From Cellvibrio sp. pealriver (GTDB lineage: Bacteria; Pseudomonadota; Gammaproteobacteria; Pseudomonadales; Cellvibrionaceae), in NCBI RefSeq assembly GCF_001183545.1, contig NZ_KQ236688.1:3360395-3424394 (forward strand): 64,000 nt of DNA. The letters run 5' to 3'. This document shows, in pieces, positions 16,581 through 28,448 of the stretch. The position numbers and the translations under genes were made by a program. How positions within the stretch are numbered: the stretch's first letter is position 1; each line of letters begins with the position of its first letter. The notes beneath the pieces were generated by a model that saw only the letters and a list, made by a program, of their open reading frames with translations, was not told where the DNA came from and did not search any database.

Positions 16581-16990
16581 CAAACATAAACCTCACCGCG
16601 CCAGCCATCCAAATAGCGGCGCACATCCACCAAATCCACCACACGGCCAGCCAGCATTCGCTCCAGTGCTGAGGCACCGCCGAAATCGCGGTTGGGTTTG
16701 CGCACCCAGTTTTTCCACTGTGCGGGGTCAGCAAAGAGTAGCTGTACCGCCTTGTAGATACCGGCAAGATAAGACAGGCGTTCCAAGGTATCTTTGCCCA
16801 GCTTGATAGGCTCGCCCGTTGCCAGCTTTTGCCGCCAATTGTGCAGCGTCGTGCGGGTACCAAGCCCGGCGAGGGTGCAGCGTTGCTCGTCGGTGAGGCT
16901 CCATTCTTCGGCGATGCCAAAAAACAATTTCACAGCTACACGGCTCATCTGTGCCTCATCTACCGCCGGTAGCGGTTGGGATTTGCTCAT
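16580..16990 (-). CDS. Xre/MbcA/ParS-type antitoxin
   Basis: A 136-residue protein from an ATG with GGAG upstream. Residues 25-75 form a helix-turn-helix of the Xre type (ALAGLGTRTTLHNWRQKL-like segment), and the C-terminal half has the toxin-binding domain of the RES-partner family (LERLSYLAGIYKAVQLLFADPAQWKNWVRKPNRDFGGASALERMLAG), with the pattern of NRDFGG and ML-x-G that is characteristic. It overlaps the RES toxin gene. Probable operators lie 40 to 85 bases upstream. Confidence 0.9.
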   Translation of the reverse strand: MSKSQPLPAVDEAQMSRVAVKLFFGIAEEWSLTDEQRCTLAGLGTRTTLHNWRQKLATGEPIKLGKDTLERLSYLAGIYKAVQLLFADPAQWKNWVRKPNRDFGGASALERMLAGRVVDLVDVRRYLDGWRGEVYV

Positions 16991-17031
16991 TGCTGTTAGC
17001 TCCTGATTTTCTACAGTCTCTTTCACTATAT

Positions 17032-17074
17032 GTTCAAAAGTGAACAATATCAAACAATATATTTCAAAATGAAC
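17032..17074. promoter_or_regulatory. Candidate operator sites of the Xre/RES module
   Basis: A dyad GTTCA-AAAG-TGAAC (17032-17045) is followed 30 bases on by a related TTTCA-AAA-TGAAC (17062-17074). Both lie upstream of the antitoxin gene, where autorepression would act. The surrounding DNA is AT-rich. Confidence 0.6.
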
Positions 17075-17131
17075 AATTTAGAATCTTCTTGTTGTCTATA
17101 TCCGGGAACGTCATACACAACAATAACCCCC

Positions 17132-17169
17132 CCCAGCGACACATGTATCACTGGGGATTTATCGCTGGG
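17132..17169 (-). terminator. Hairpin downstream of the chemoreceptor gene
   Basis: Arms CCCAGCGA (17132-17139) and TCGCTGGG (17162-17169) are perfect complements, with a 22-base loop. Read on the minus strand the hairpin is followed by a G-run and TTATTGTT. It may end the chemoreceptor transcript, but the loop is long and the T-run poor. Confidence 0.4.
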
Positions 17170-17214
17170 AATGATTAGAAAGGCTTGCAGGAGGAATCGA
17201 AAAGCAGCGAGCGG

Positions 17215-18729
17215 TTAACTCGCTACTTTGAAGAACGACATTAATTGTTGCAGGTGTTGCGATTGGTCATTGGTCTGTTCGGCCGTAGCGGCAAGCTCTT
17301 CGGCGGCGGCAGCGTTTTGTTGGGTGGCGGCATTGATTTGGCTCATGGCCACATTTACCTCCGACAAACCGCTGGACTGTTCGGTTGAGCTGGCGGAAAT
17401 TTCCTGTACCAAATCCGAGGTCTTGGTAATTGCCGGGACCATATCGCCCAAGAGTTGGCCTGCGTGTTCTACCAGCTCCACATTACTGTTGGTCAGTGCG
17501 TCAATTTCCTGCGCTGCTACACGGCTGCGTTCGGCCAGCTTGCGCACTTCGCTCGCCACTACGGCAAAACCACGGCCGTGTTCACCCGCACGCCCCGCTT
17601 CAATAGCCGCGTTCAACGCGAGCAAATTAGTCTGGTAGGCGATGTCATCAATGATCGCTACTTTTTCAGCAACCAAACGCATGGCATCTACCGTTTGGGT
17701 CACTATAGTGCCGCCTTCTTTTGCTTGTAACGCCGCTTTGGATGCTATGCCGTTAGTGACTTTTGCGTTGTCGGAATTTTGCGCCACAGAACTGGAAATT
17801 TGCTCAAGCGTGGCAGAAATTTGCTCCACACTGCTGGCTTGTTCCGTCGTCGATTGGCTCAAACTTTGGGTAGTTGCGGATACCTGTGCCGAGGCGCTGG
17901 AGAGTGCATCCGAGGTGTTGAGAATATCGGTCACGGTTTGCGACAAGCGCTCCATAGAATCATTCATCGCCATCAATAACTGGCCGAATTCATCGCGGCG
18001 CGGATCCCGGTTGCGGAAGCTAAGATCGCCCTCCGCCAGTTGGCGCACCGCAGTAGCGACGGTTTGCAACGGTGTCGTGATGCTGCGGAACAACATAACC
18101 GAAAGAACAACGGCCAAAAGAATGCCAATCGCACCGGTGATAATCATTGCAATTGAGGTACTGCGGAAATTGGCGACTGCGGATTCGTGTTTCTCGGTAA
18201 GGATTTGCTCCAGGCGCTCCTGCATCAAATCCAGTTGGTTGCGCATCGCCTCAAAATCGTCGGCTGCTTTACCAGTGCTTAACTGCAAAGCCGCCGCACG
18301 CGAAGCCTGGTCGCCCTGTTTTACCAACGCAATGACTTCATCCGTGGATGCCTCCCAGGTATCGCGCAGGCTGGCATAGAGTTTCATTTGCTCGCGTAAT
18401 TTGTCGTCATCCATCAGGCTGAAAAACTGATCGACACGGTCGCGCGCCTGCTGTTTATTTTCCGCGTGTTCTTCCAGCAAGGTTGTGATTTTGTCACTTG
18501 CCGGATCTGTTGCGATAAGCGTTCGCTCTGCCACCAGCGCTTGCTGGAGATCCCGATCCGAGGAATAAAGAGTACTGGTGCCCGGCACAAAATTACTCAG
18601 GATGAGCTTGGTGGTGCTATGTTCCTGATGAAAGGCATAGGCGACAAAGACCAGCAGTGCCACAAAGGTGAGAGTCACCAGTGCAAAACCGCCACCTAAA
18701 CGTTTGGATACCGAAATATTCACTAGCAT
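17215..18729 (-). CDS. Methyl-accepting chemotaxis protein
   Basis: A 504-residue transmembrane receptor. TM1 is about residues 11-31; a periplasmic four-helix-bundle type ligand domain spans about 32-190; TM2 lies about 190-213 ([23 protein letters not shown]); HAMP follows ([25 protein letters not shown]). The cytoplasmic hairpin tip [36 protein letters not shown] is intact for CheA/CheW coupling. There is no C-terminal pentapeptide tether for CheR or CheB. The ligand is unknown. It is a single gene with its own downstream hairpin. Confidence 0.95.
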   Translation of the reverse strand: MLVNISVSKRLGGGFALVTLTFVALLVFVAYAFHQEHSTTKLILSNFVPGTSTLYSSDRDLQQALVAERTLIATDPASDKITTLLEEHAENKQQARDRVDQFFSLMDDDKLREQMKLYASLRDTWEASTDEVIALVKQGDQASRAAALQLSTGKAADDFEAMRNQLDLMQERLEQILTEKHESAVANFRSTSIAMIITGAIGILLAVVLSVMLFRSITTPLQTVATAVRQLAEGDLSFRNRDPRRDEFGQLLMAMNDSMERLSQTVTDILNTSDALSSASAQVSATTQSLSQSTTEQASSVEQISATLEQISSSVAQNSDNAKVTNGIASKAALQAKEGGTIVTQTVDAMRLVAEKVAIIDDIAYQTNLLALNAAIEAGRAGEHGRGFAVVASEVRKLAERSRVAAQEIDALTNSNVELVEHAGQLLGDMVPAITKTSDLVQEISASSTEQSSGLSEVNVAMSQINAATQQNAAAAEELAATAEQTNDQSQHLQQLMSFFKVAS

Positions 18730-18909
18730 AAATTGCCTCCATTCTCGCGATCGGCTAATAGCAGGTCGATTGTTATCATCGTAGATAGACTTTTACCCTA
18801 GCTCCAAAACAGTGCTTCTTCCAGTTTAGGGGGCATTCAGCCTAGTCAGCGCTGGCCGTCTTGGCTATGCTTGCGTACTTGTTCAGCAGCCCGATAGCGC
18901 CTGTAACCT

Positions 18910-19281
18910 ATGTCCAAACGCTCCCATCATCTTGCCTTTTTGGCTTTTAGCTTCTGGCTGCTCAGCAGCTGGGCGGGGGCACATGGGCATTTTTGCTTTG
19001 ATGGGCAGGAACCACCGATTTCGGTGCATATGCATTTGGATGGCCATGAGGTGCACGACCATCACCCGGATGAAGTCCATCAAGATGCCGATATAGAACT
19101 GGGTACCTCGGTGCTGGCCAAGCTGGGCAAGATCGATTTAGGTCTGGTTCTGCTCGCGGCAGTGGCGCTGGGCTTGTTAGTCTTGCCCGCGCGCTTTGGC
19201 ATAGGTTTCTATCAACCATCTCCTCTTTCTCTCCCGCTCTACACACGGCCGCCGTTGCGCGCGCCGCCTTTCGCTGCCTGA
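18910..19281 (+). CDS. His-rich CzcI-like leader protein of the czc operon
   Basis: A 123-residue protein with an N-terminal signal segment (LAFLAFSFWLLSSWAGAHG), a histidine-rich periplasmic stretch (HMHLDGHEVHDHHPDEVHQD) and one transmembrane helix (LGLVLLAAVALGLLVLP). Small His-rich proteins in front of czcCBA are known as CzcI-like; they may buffer or sense zinc, cobalt or cadmium. Sequence identity with CzcI was not tested. The downstream TolC gene starts 78 bases later on the same strand. Confidence 0.6.
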   Translation: MSKRSHHLAFLAFSFWLLSSWAGAHGHFCFDGQEPPISVHMHLDGHEVHDHHPDEVHQDADIELGTSVLAKLGKIDLGLVLLAAVALGLLVLPARFGIGFYQPSPLSLPLYTRPPLRAPPFAA

Positions 19282-19359
19282 TTCTTTCCTCACATGCTGC
19301 ACTTGCAGCTTTAAATCGGTTACTTGCGCCTAAAAAGCGCGAAAAAGGCAGGAAATGCA

Positions 19360-20661
19360 ATGAAAATCCGTTTATCTGCACTGGTATTTGTCGCCAGTGC
19401 TGTCTGTGCACCTGTGCAGGCCCAAAACACTATTAACGCTCAAGACATTGTTAGCTCTCAGGACACGCTCAGCTTGCAGCAAGCACTGAACGCGAGCTTG
19501 CTGCATAACCCGCACTTGGCGGGTTATCAATTTCGCCGCGCGGCCTTGGCAGGCGAGCACACCACTGCGGCCTTGCGGCCAGAACTGCGCCTGCAGGGCG
19601 AGCTGGAGAACGTTGCGGGTTCGGGTGAGTTATCGGGTGTGGATGGCGCTGAATTTACGCTGTCGTTCACCTCCATCATTGAACTGGGCAACCAGCGCGA
19701 TGCGCGTCTTGGCGTGGTGACTGCACGCCAGCAACAGCTGGCAACCGAGCAGCGCGTGGCAGTGCTGGATCTGGTCGCGGCGGTGAATTATCGCTTTATC
19801 GCACTGCTCGCCGCGCAGGAACAGGTGCGTTTGGAAGAAGACGCGCAGCGGCTGGCGGAGCAGTTAGTCGATAGCCTGACCAAGCGCGTCAAGGCAGGCA
19901 GCACCCCACAAGCTGAGTTAATGCGCGCCCGCGCGGCACTAGCGCGCACTGCAATCGCGCTGGAAAAGTCGCGTCAGCAAGCCCAGCAGGAAGCCCTGCA
20001 ATTAAGTGCTTACTGGGCTGACCCCATGCCGGACTTCACCCGCGCCAGCGGTGATTTGTTTGCACTGACTAACCCACAAACCCTTGCCGAATGGCAAACA
20101 CGCCTGGCACAGAACCCGGACGTGGCACTTTTGGGCGATGAAACCCGCCTGCGCGCGGCTGAACTGCGCAAAGCAGAAGCAGAGGGCAAACCGGCCTTGG
20201 GCTGGAATGCCGGAGTGCGCCAATTGCAGGCATCAAATGACACAGCGTTAGTGCTCGGCCTCAGTGTTCCATTGGCGAGCGGTAAACGCGCCAGCGGGGC
20301 GATACAGACCGCTCGCGCCGAGCAAAATGCCGCTCAATTTGCCGAAGATAGCATCAGATCACAGCTTGAAACTCGCTTGAATCAAACCTTTGCTGCCCAT
20401 CAACAAGCTTGGAGCGAAGCGCAGAGCCTGCGCGACCAGATTTTACCGCTGATGCAAGAGGCCAGCCGCGCGACCGCCAACGCCTTTGAACAGGGGCGCT
20501 ATAGCTCGCTGGAACTGGCCATGGCACAGCGCGAACTGCTCGATGCCCGTGCCGAACTCATCAGCGCCGCCCTGCGCGCCCATCAAACCCGCATTGAACT
20601 GGAGCGTCTGACCGCGTCCGCGCCCGTTCCCTCAACCCAATCAGGGGAGACAGCCCAATGA
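19360..20661 (+). CDS. czcC: CzcC-like outer membrane efflux protein
   Basis: A 433-residue TolC-family protein. The ATG with AGGA upstream begins a signal peptide (MKIRLSALVFVASAVCAPVQAQ). It has two long coiled-coil helical repeats, with the usual ALNASLLHNPHLAGYQFRRAAL start and a second half around EQGRYSSLELAMAQRELLDARAEL. It forms the outer-membrane channel of the metal efflux pump. Its stop overlaps the adaptor start by four bases (ATGA). Confidence 0.88.
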   Translation: MKIRLSALVFVASAVCAPVQAQNTINAQDIVSSQDTLSLQQALNASLLHNPHLAGYQFRRAALAGEHTTAALRPELRLQGELENVAGSGELSGVDGAEFTLSFTSIIELGNQRDARLGVVTARQQQLATEQRVAVLDLVAAVNYRFIALLAAQEQVRLEEDAQRLAEQLVDSLTKRVKAGSTPQAELMRARAALARTAIALEKSRQQAQQEALQLSAYWADPMPDFTRASGDLFALTNPQTLAEWQTRLAQNPDVALLGDETRLRAAELRKAEAEGKPALGWNAGVRQLQASNDTALVLGLSVPLASGKRASGAIQTARAEQNAAQFAEDSIRSQLETRLNQTFAAHQQAWSEAQSLRDQILPLMQEASRATANAFEQGRYSSLELAMAQRELLDARAELISAALRAHQTRIELERLTASAPVPSTQSGETAQ

Positions 20662-21896
20662 ATAGTTTTATCCGCACCCTTTTATTAATTGCGAGCCTCG
20701 GCCTCTCGGCCCAGCTGTTCGCCTCTGGCGATCACGATCATGGCCACGATGAGCACGACGAGCATCACCCCGAAGAACCTGCAAAGGGCAGCCATAATGG
20801 CCGCCTGTTGGAAGACGGCGACTTTGTGGTCGAGTTGGCGATTGTTGAACAGGGCATACCACCCGAATACCGCGCCTGGGCAAGTGTTGATGGCAAACCC
20901 ATCGAGCCGGACGATTGGCAATTAGAGGTGGAACTCACCCGTTTGGGTGGCGAGGTCAATCGCTTTGCGTTCAAACCCGAACAGGATTTCCTGCGCGGGC
21001 AGGGCGTAGTGGAGGAGCCGCATTCGTTTGATGTCAAAGTCACTGCGCGTTATCAAAACCAACGCCATGAATGGACTTATCCCTCCTACGAAGGGCGCAT
21101 CGCGATGAAGGCAGATATTGCTGCAGCATCCGCTATTACCACCGCCATCGCCAGTGAAGGCGTACTGCAAGAACGCATCAAGCTCTACGGCAATATCGTG
21201 GCCGACCCGCTACGGCTGAGCCATATTCAAGCGCGTTATCCCGGCCTGATCCGCAGCGTCAAACCCAGCATCGGTATGCGCGTAAAAGCGGGCGAGGTGA
21301 TTGCTACGGTGGAGTCCAACGAAAGCCTGCGCGAATATCCGCTGCTGTCGCCCATCGATGGCACAGTGGTGGAGCGCCACGCCAATGCCGGCGAATTTAC
21401 GGCCGACCGCGTGCTGTTCAGCATCCTCGATGAGCGCGTGCTTGAACTGCATCTGCAAGCCTTTCCCACCGATGCCGCCAAGGTCAAAAACGGCCAGGCG
21501 ATTGTGATCAACGCCAACGGGCAGCAGGCGCAGACCAACATTGAATACATCACCCCACGCCACGGCGATACCCCCACGCTGGAAGTCCATGCGCCGGTGG
21601 ATAACAGCAGCGGCCAGTGGGTGCCTAACCAAGCGGTTGAGGGCTGGGTAAGTGTGGCCGATACACCCGTGGCGCTGCGAATTGAAAATCGCGCGTTGCA
21701 AAGTTTCCGCGATTGGCAGGTGGTGTTTATTAAAGTTGGTGACACCTATGAGATTCGCCCACTCGAACTCGGGCGCAGCGATGGTACCTACACCGAAGTG
21801 CTCGCTGGCCTGAACGCGGGCGATGAATACGTGGTGGAAAACGCTTACATCCTCAAAGCCGACCTGGAGAAATCCGGGGCGAGCCACGACCACTAA
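20658..21896 (+). CDS. czcB: CzcB-like periplasmic adaptor
   Basis: A 412-residue membrane fusion protein. After the signal peptide comes a histidine-rich metal-binding stretch (GDHDHGHDEHDEHH, about residues 25-38), then an N-terminal extra domain, a lipoyl/barrel-sandwich pair (MRVKAGEVIATVESNES and the mirror LLSPIDGTVVERHANAGE) and a beta-barrel. There is little room for a coiled-coil hairpin between the lipoyl halves, as in CzcB. It bridges the inner-membrane pump and the outer channel and may hand over metal. It is translationally coupled to the channel gene. Confidence 0.9.
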   Translation: MNSFIRTLLLIASLGLSAQLFASGDHDHGHDEHDEHHPEEPAKGSHNGRLLEDGDFVVELAIVEQGIPPEYRAWASVDGKPIEPDDWQLEVELTRLGGEVNRFAFKPEQDFLRGQGVVEEPHSFDVKVTARYQNQRHEWTYPSYEGRIAMKADIAAASAITTAIASEGVLQERIKLYGNIVADPLRLSHIQARYPGLIRSVKPSIGMRVKAGEVIATVESNESLREYPLLSPIDGTVVERHANAGEFTADRVLFSILDERVLELHLQAFPTDAAKVKNGQAIVINANGQQAQTNIEYITPRHGDTPTLEVHAPVDNSSGQWVPNQAVEGWVSVADTPVALRIENRALQSFRDWQVVFIKVGDTYEIRPLELGRSDGTYTEVLAGLNAGDEYVVENAYILKADLEKSGASHDH

Positions 21897-25408
<3,512 letters not shown>

Positions 25409-25425
25409 GTAAGGCATAACGACGT

Positions 25426-25461
25426 TGTCGGTTGGGGTGAGCTTGCACAACCCAACCGACA
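25426..25461. repeat. Palindromic hairpin after the czc operon
   Basis: Eleven-base perfect arms TGTCGGTTGGG (25426-25436) and CCCAACCGACA (25451-25461) around a 14-base loop, with no T-run. It resembles the element at 12453-12480 (GGTTGGG...CCCAACC type) and may be a dispersed palindrome that also ends the czc transcript. Confidence 0.55.
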
Positions 25462-25512
25462 CACGTAGACCTGTGAGCAGGTTTTACTTTTTATCGTAAA
25501 AACGAAAAGCTT

Positions 25513-26637
25513 TTACTGATACAGCATTTCAATCACTTTCCCTGCAACTCTGCCTTCTTTTTTCAATTGCCCATTAGCGACATTGGAAAGAAAAATGTAG
25601 CTAATCTGGTCTTCCGGTAAACGTAAAATATCCGAGTGAAAACCGTATATTTGACCTGGGTGACCTATGGTTGGTTTTCCTGAAATATCTTCAATTCCCA
25701 AACCATAGCCATAGCCCACAAACGGCACAAAGCCATTGGTAAATTTATGCGGGGTAGTCGCTTCTGTGTAATGGGCTTTATTTAACAGCTTTCCGTTATG
25801 GAGCGCTTCATTCCAAATAAATAAATCATTTACCGTCGTGTATAAAGCCGCTGCGCCATTCCATGTCGTCATATTCACATTGATTGCGCGAACCGGCTTT
25901 CCATCTTTCATAATGTAGCCAATCGCACTGTGAGGATAGTTGGTGTGATTATCGTAAAGCCCGGAATTTTTCATGCCTAACGGATCAAACAAATTTTTCT
26001 GCATATAAATTGCAAGCGGCATGTTTGATACTTTTTCGACAATCAGCCCTAACATAAAATAGCCGTTACCCGAATAAGCCCATTTTTCTCCTGGCTCAAA
26101 AAAGAGATCATGTTTTTTGATGTAGCCCAGATGCACATCAGGAGCAACGGCTTGATCTAACGGAAACGGAAATTCTTCGTCTTTTTGATGATCCCAAATA
26201 CCAGACGTATGGTTAAGCAAATGCCTTATGGTAATTTTTTCGCCTTGGGAAAAATCAGGAAAATACTTCATCAAGCGGTCATCCAACGACAGCTTTCCCT
26301 GTTCAGCTAATTGCAAAATAGAAACTGCAGTAAATTGCTTGGTAATGGAAGCAGCTCTAAATTTTGTATCAGTATCATTCGGCACTTTATTTTCTACATC
26401 CGCTAGTCCCACCGCACCTTGGGCAATTACTTTTCCATCCTTTGCAACCAAGTAAGAAAAGCCTGGTGAATGTTCATCAGACAGTGATTGAAAATATGCT
26501 GATATCTGCTCAGCGTTATATTTTTCCTGTGTGTTTGCGTCTGCCATAGGAATAGCCGGTTGACTAGCACAACCGGTCAATAGCGAAATTGAGAGCAATG
26601 CAGCAATAACCGAGTTAATAAGTTCTAATCTTTTCAT
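25513..26637 (-). CDS. Serine hydrolase lipoprotein, beta-lactamase class C-like
   Basis: A 374-residue protein with a lipobox (LLTGC, acylated C23). The active-site serine lies in S97-I-T-K100; the second motif is YSGNGY, where most family members have Y-S-N in the first three positions, and the third is H-P-G (GHPGQIYG). The family includes D-aminopeptidases, esterases and PBP-like enzymes, so no substrate is claimed. It is membrane-anchored, probably facing the periplasm. The gene is convergent with the czc operon. Confidence 0.85.
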   Translation of the reverse strand: MKRLELINSVIAALLSISLLTGCASQPAIPMADANTQEKYNAEQISAYFQSLSDEHSPGFSYLVAKDGKVIAQGAVGLADVENKVPNDTDTKFRAASITKQFTAVSILQLAEQGKLSLDDRLMKYFPDFSQGEKITIRHLLNHTSGIWDHQKDEEFPFPLDQAVAPDVHLGYIKKHDLFFEPGEKWAYSGNGYFMLGLIVEKVSNMPLAIYMQKNLFDPLGMKNSGLYDNHTNYPHSAIGYIMKDGKPVRAINVNMTTWNGAAALYTTVNDLFIWNEALHNGKLLNKAHYTEATTPHKFTNGFVPFVGYGYGLGIEDISGKPTIGHPGQIYGFHSDILRLPEDQISYIFLSNVANGQLKKEGRVAGKVIEMLYQ

Positions 26638-26738
26638 TCAGACTTCATCCCTACTTTATTAAATACAACAAATCAATTGCTTAACTTTAACCATGTCTTA
26701 CCGCGAAGGAGCCAAAGGGCTACACCAACCCTAAATGG

Positions 26739-26763
26739 AAAAGCCGGCAGTGTGCCGGCTTTT
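26739..26763 (-). terminator. Bidirectional terminator
   Basis: Perfect ten-base arms AAAAGCCGGC and GCCGGCTTTT with a five-base loop. It ends the PEP-CTERM gene on the minus strand. Confidence 0.88.
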
Positions 26764-26786
26764 CGATATATTGACTCTGCTTAACA

Positions 26787-27434
26787 CTATTGGCGACGGC
26801 GCGCCAAGTTCAATCCCAACAAGCCCAAGGCAAATAGCATCACACTATTGGCTTCAGGAACGCTAGCGGGCAGAGCTTTTACCAACATAGTGGAATAGAG
26901 AATATCAGGGTTGTTGCGGTATGAATCTAAATTCACGTTGCGGCCATAAACATCTACATAATCACCGCTCGTATTGAAGTTCATAAAGTTAACATAGCTC
27001 AAGGAGCCAGTAGAATCGGCAAAAAAACCTCTAGAAAAGCAATAAGAGGAATTCAAAATATTGCAGCCCATACTATCGAATGTAGTTTCATGTACCGATT
27101 GATAGGTTGGATAGGTAACGTCGTCATCGTAGCGGGCATAATAGTTACCTGATACATACTCGGCATCGAAATCTGAACCCTTGCCTGAAAAAGCGTTATG
27201 CCAAAGATTCAGTACCTGTGCTTCTGTCGCCAGGCTCCAGCCGATCCAAGTGGTGCTTAACTCATCCACTACCTGGTCATAGCTGAGGTTATTGTTAATA
27301 CCGAAATCCATCCACTCCAAACCGGTATCTGTATCGATAAAACTGTTATTAGAAGTATCGATAATGCCTGCATGGCTGAATTGTGCAGCCAAGGCCAAGA
27401 GAGTCGCGCAGGCACCTGCAAAAAAAAATTTCAT
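26787..27434 (-). CDS. PEP-CTERM domain exported protein
   Basis: A 215-residue protein with a signal peptide (MKFFFAGACATLLALAAQFSHA) and the C-terminal sorting signal VPEANSVMLFALGLLGLNLARRRQ: the P-E near-motif, a hydrophobic helix and a basic end. Such proteins are cut by exosortase and belong to extracellular polymer or surface systems. The middle part contains a D-x-D/N-rich region (IIDTSNNSFIDTDTGLEWMDFGIN) resembling other proteins of this group with DUF1566-like features. No exosortase gene is in view. Confidence 0.78.
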   Translation of the reverse strand: MKFFFAGACATLLALAAQFSHAGIIDTSNNSFIDTDTGLEWMDFGINNNLSYDQVVDELSTTWIGWSLATEAQVLNLWHNAFSGKGSDFDAEYVSGNYYARYDDDVTYPTYQSVHETTFDSMGCNILNSSYCFSRGFFADSTGSLSYVNFMNFNTSGDYVDVYGRNVNLDSYRNNPDILYSTMLVKALPASVPEANSVMLFALGLLGLNLARRRQ

Positions 27435-27756
27435 AGAGTTAGTCCTGTAACGGGTAATTTAGTCAAAAAACTGGAAAATATGGCAGCGGCGGGATAATAC
27501 ACAATAAGTGCTAGTGCTTCTAATGACATTTTGTGTTTTGCTATAAATCGTCAGATGAACAGTTGATTCCAAGTCAACTACACTAAGGTTGTGTACACAC
27601 GACCTGGAAAACAACTTTGATGAATTCTTAGTTCAAGTAAGCAAGTAGGTGATTATTGATAACACTTAGGTAATAGTTATATTAGTAGCAAAAGCTTACC
27701 GCTCACCAACCTACATCAAATCTATTTTGAACAAAAATATAATACTGGAGAAAAGC
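27435..27756. other. Intergenic region before the CDF transporter gene
   Basis: 322 bases without a gene. It contains dyads GTTGA-N7-TCAAC (27562-27578) and TGTGTACACA (27590-27599) that could be regulator sites for the divergent PEP-CTERM and CDF genes. No named site can be assigned. Confidence 0.35.
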
Positions 27757-28377
27757 ATGGGTGCCAGCTGTTGTCATCACGACCACGATCATGAGCCATC
27801 GAACTCTCCAGATCCGAAATATCGCCGGATTTTATGGATAGCGTTGATTATTAATGCGCTTATGTTTGTGATTGAAATTATTTTTAGCCAGCGTGCGAAT
27901 TCTGTTTCGCTGCTTGCGGATTCGATCGATTTTTTGGGCGATGCCGCTAACTACGGCATTAGCATTTGGGTGTTGGCGATGAGTGTGCAAACACGCGCAA
28001 AAGCATCGCTGCTTAAAGCTGCATCCATGGGGCTTTTTGGTATTGCCGTGCTAAGCCACGCTATTTGGAACGCCATTACCGGCGTGGTACCCGATGCACA
28101 GACCATGACACTGATTGGTTTTCTGGCATTGGTCGCCAATGTGACTGTGGCGATTTTGCTTTTTGCGTATCGCAATGGCGACAGCAACATGCGCAGTGTA
28201 TGGCTGTGTACACGCAACGATGCACTGGGGAATATCGCCGTTATACTCGCTGCAGTTGGAGTATTTGGTACAGGAACCAATTGGCCGGATTTAATTGTCG
28301 CCGCCATTATGGCAAGCCTTGCGTTAACGGCATCGGTTCAGGTAATTAAACACGCGCGAATTGAATTGAAACATTAA
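27757..28377 (+). CDS. Short CDF-type cation transporter
   Basis: A 206-residue protein from an ATG with CTGGAG upstream. The N-terminus has a metal-binding cluster (CCHHDHDHE at residues 5-13). About six hydrophobic segments follow, with SLLADSIDFLGDAANY in TM2 and RNDALGNIAVILAA in TM5, the places where cation diffusion facilitators hold the metal-binding acids and histidines. The usual C-terminal cytoplasmic metal domain is missing, so this is a compact form, as in some ZitB/CzcD relatives. A strong bidirectional terminator follows. Confidence 0.82.
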   Translation: MGASCCHHDHDHEPSNSPDPKYRRILWIALIINALMFVIEIIFSQRANSVSLLADSIDFLGDAANYGISIWVLAMSVQTRAKASLLKAASMGLFGIAVLSHAIWNAITGVVPDAQTMTLIGFLALVANVTVAILLFAYRNGDSNMRSVWLCTRNDALGNIAVILAAVGVFGTGTNWPDLIVAAIMASLALTASVQVIKHARIELKH

Positions 28378-28390
28378 AATTGCACGGCAT

Positions 28391-28420
28391 AAAAAAACCC
28401 GGACATGTCCGGGTTTTTTA
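28391..28420. terminator. Bidirectional terminator between CDF and amylase genes
   Basis: Palindrome AAAAACCCGGACATGTCCGGGTTTTT with a T-run on both strands, placed between two convergent genes. Confidence 0.93.
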
Positions 28421-28448
28421 TTTCTAGCTGATTGCAAAAATATCGGGA

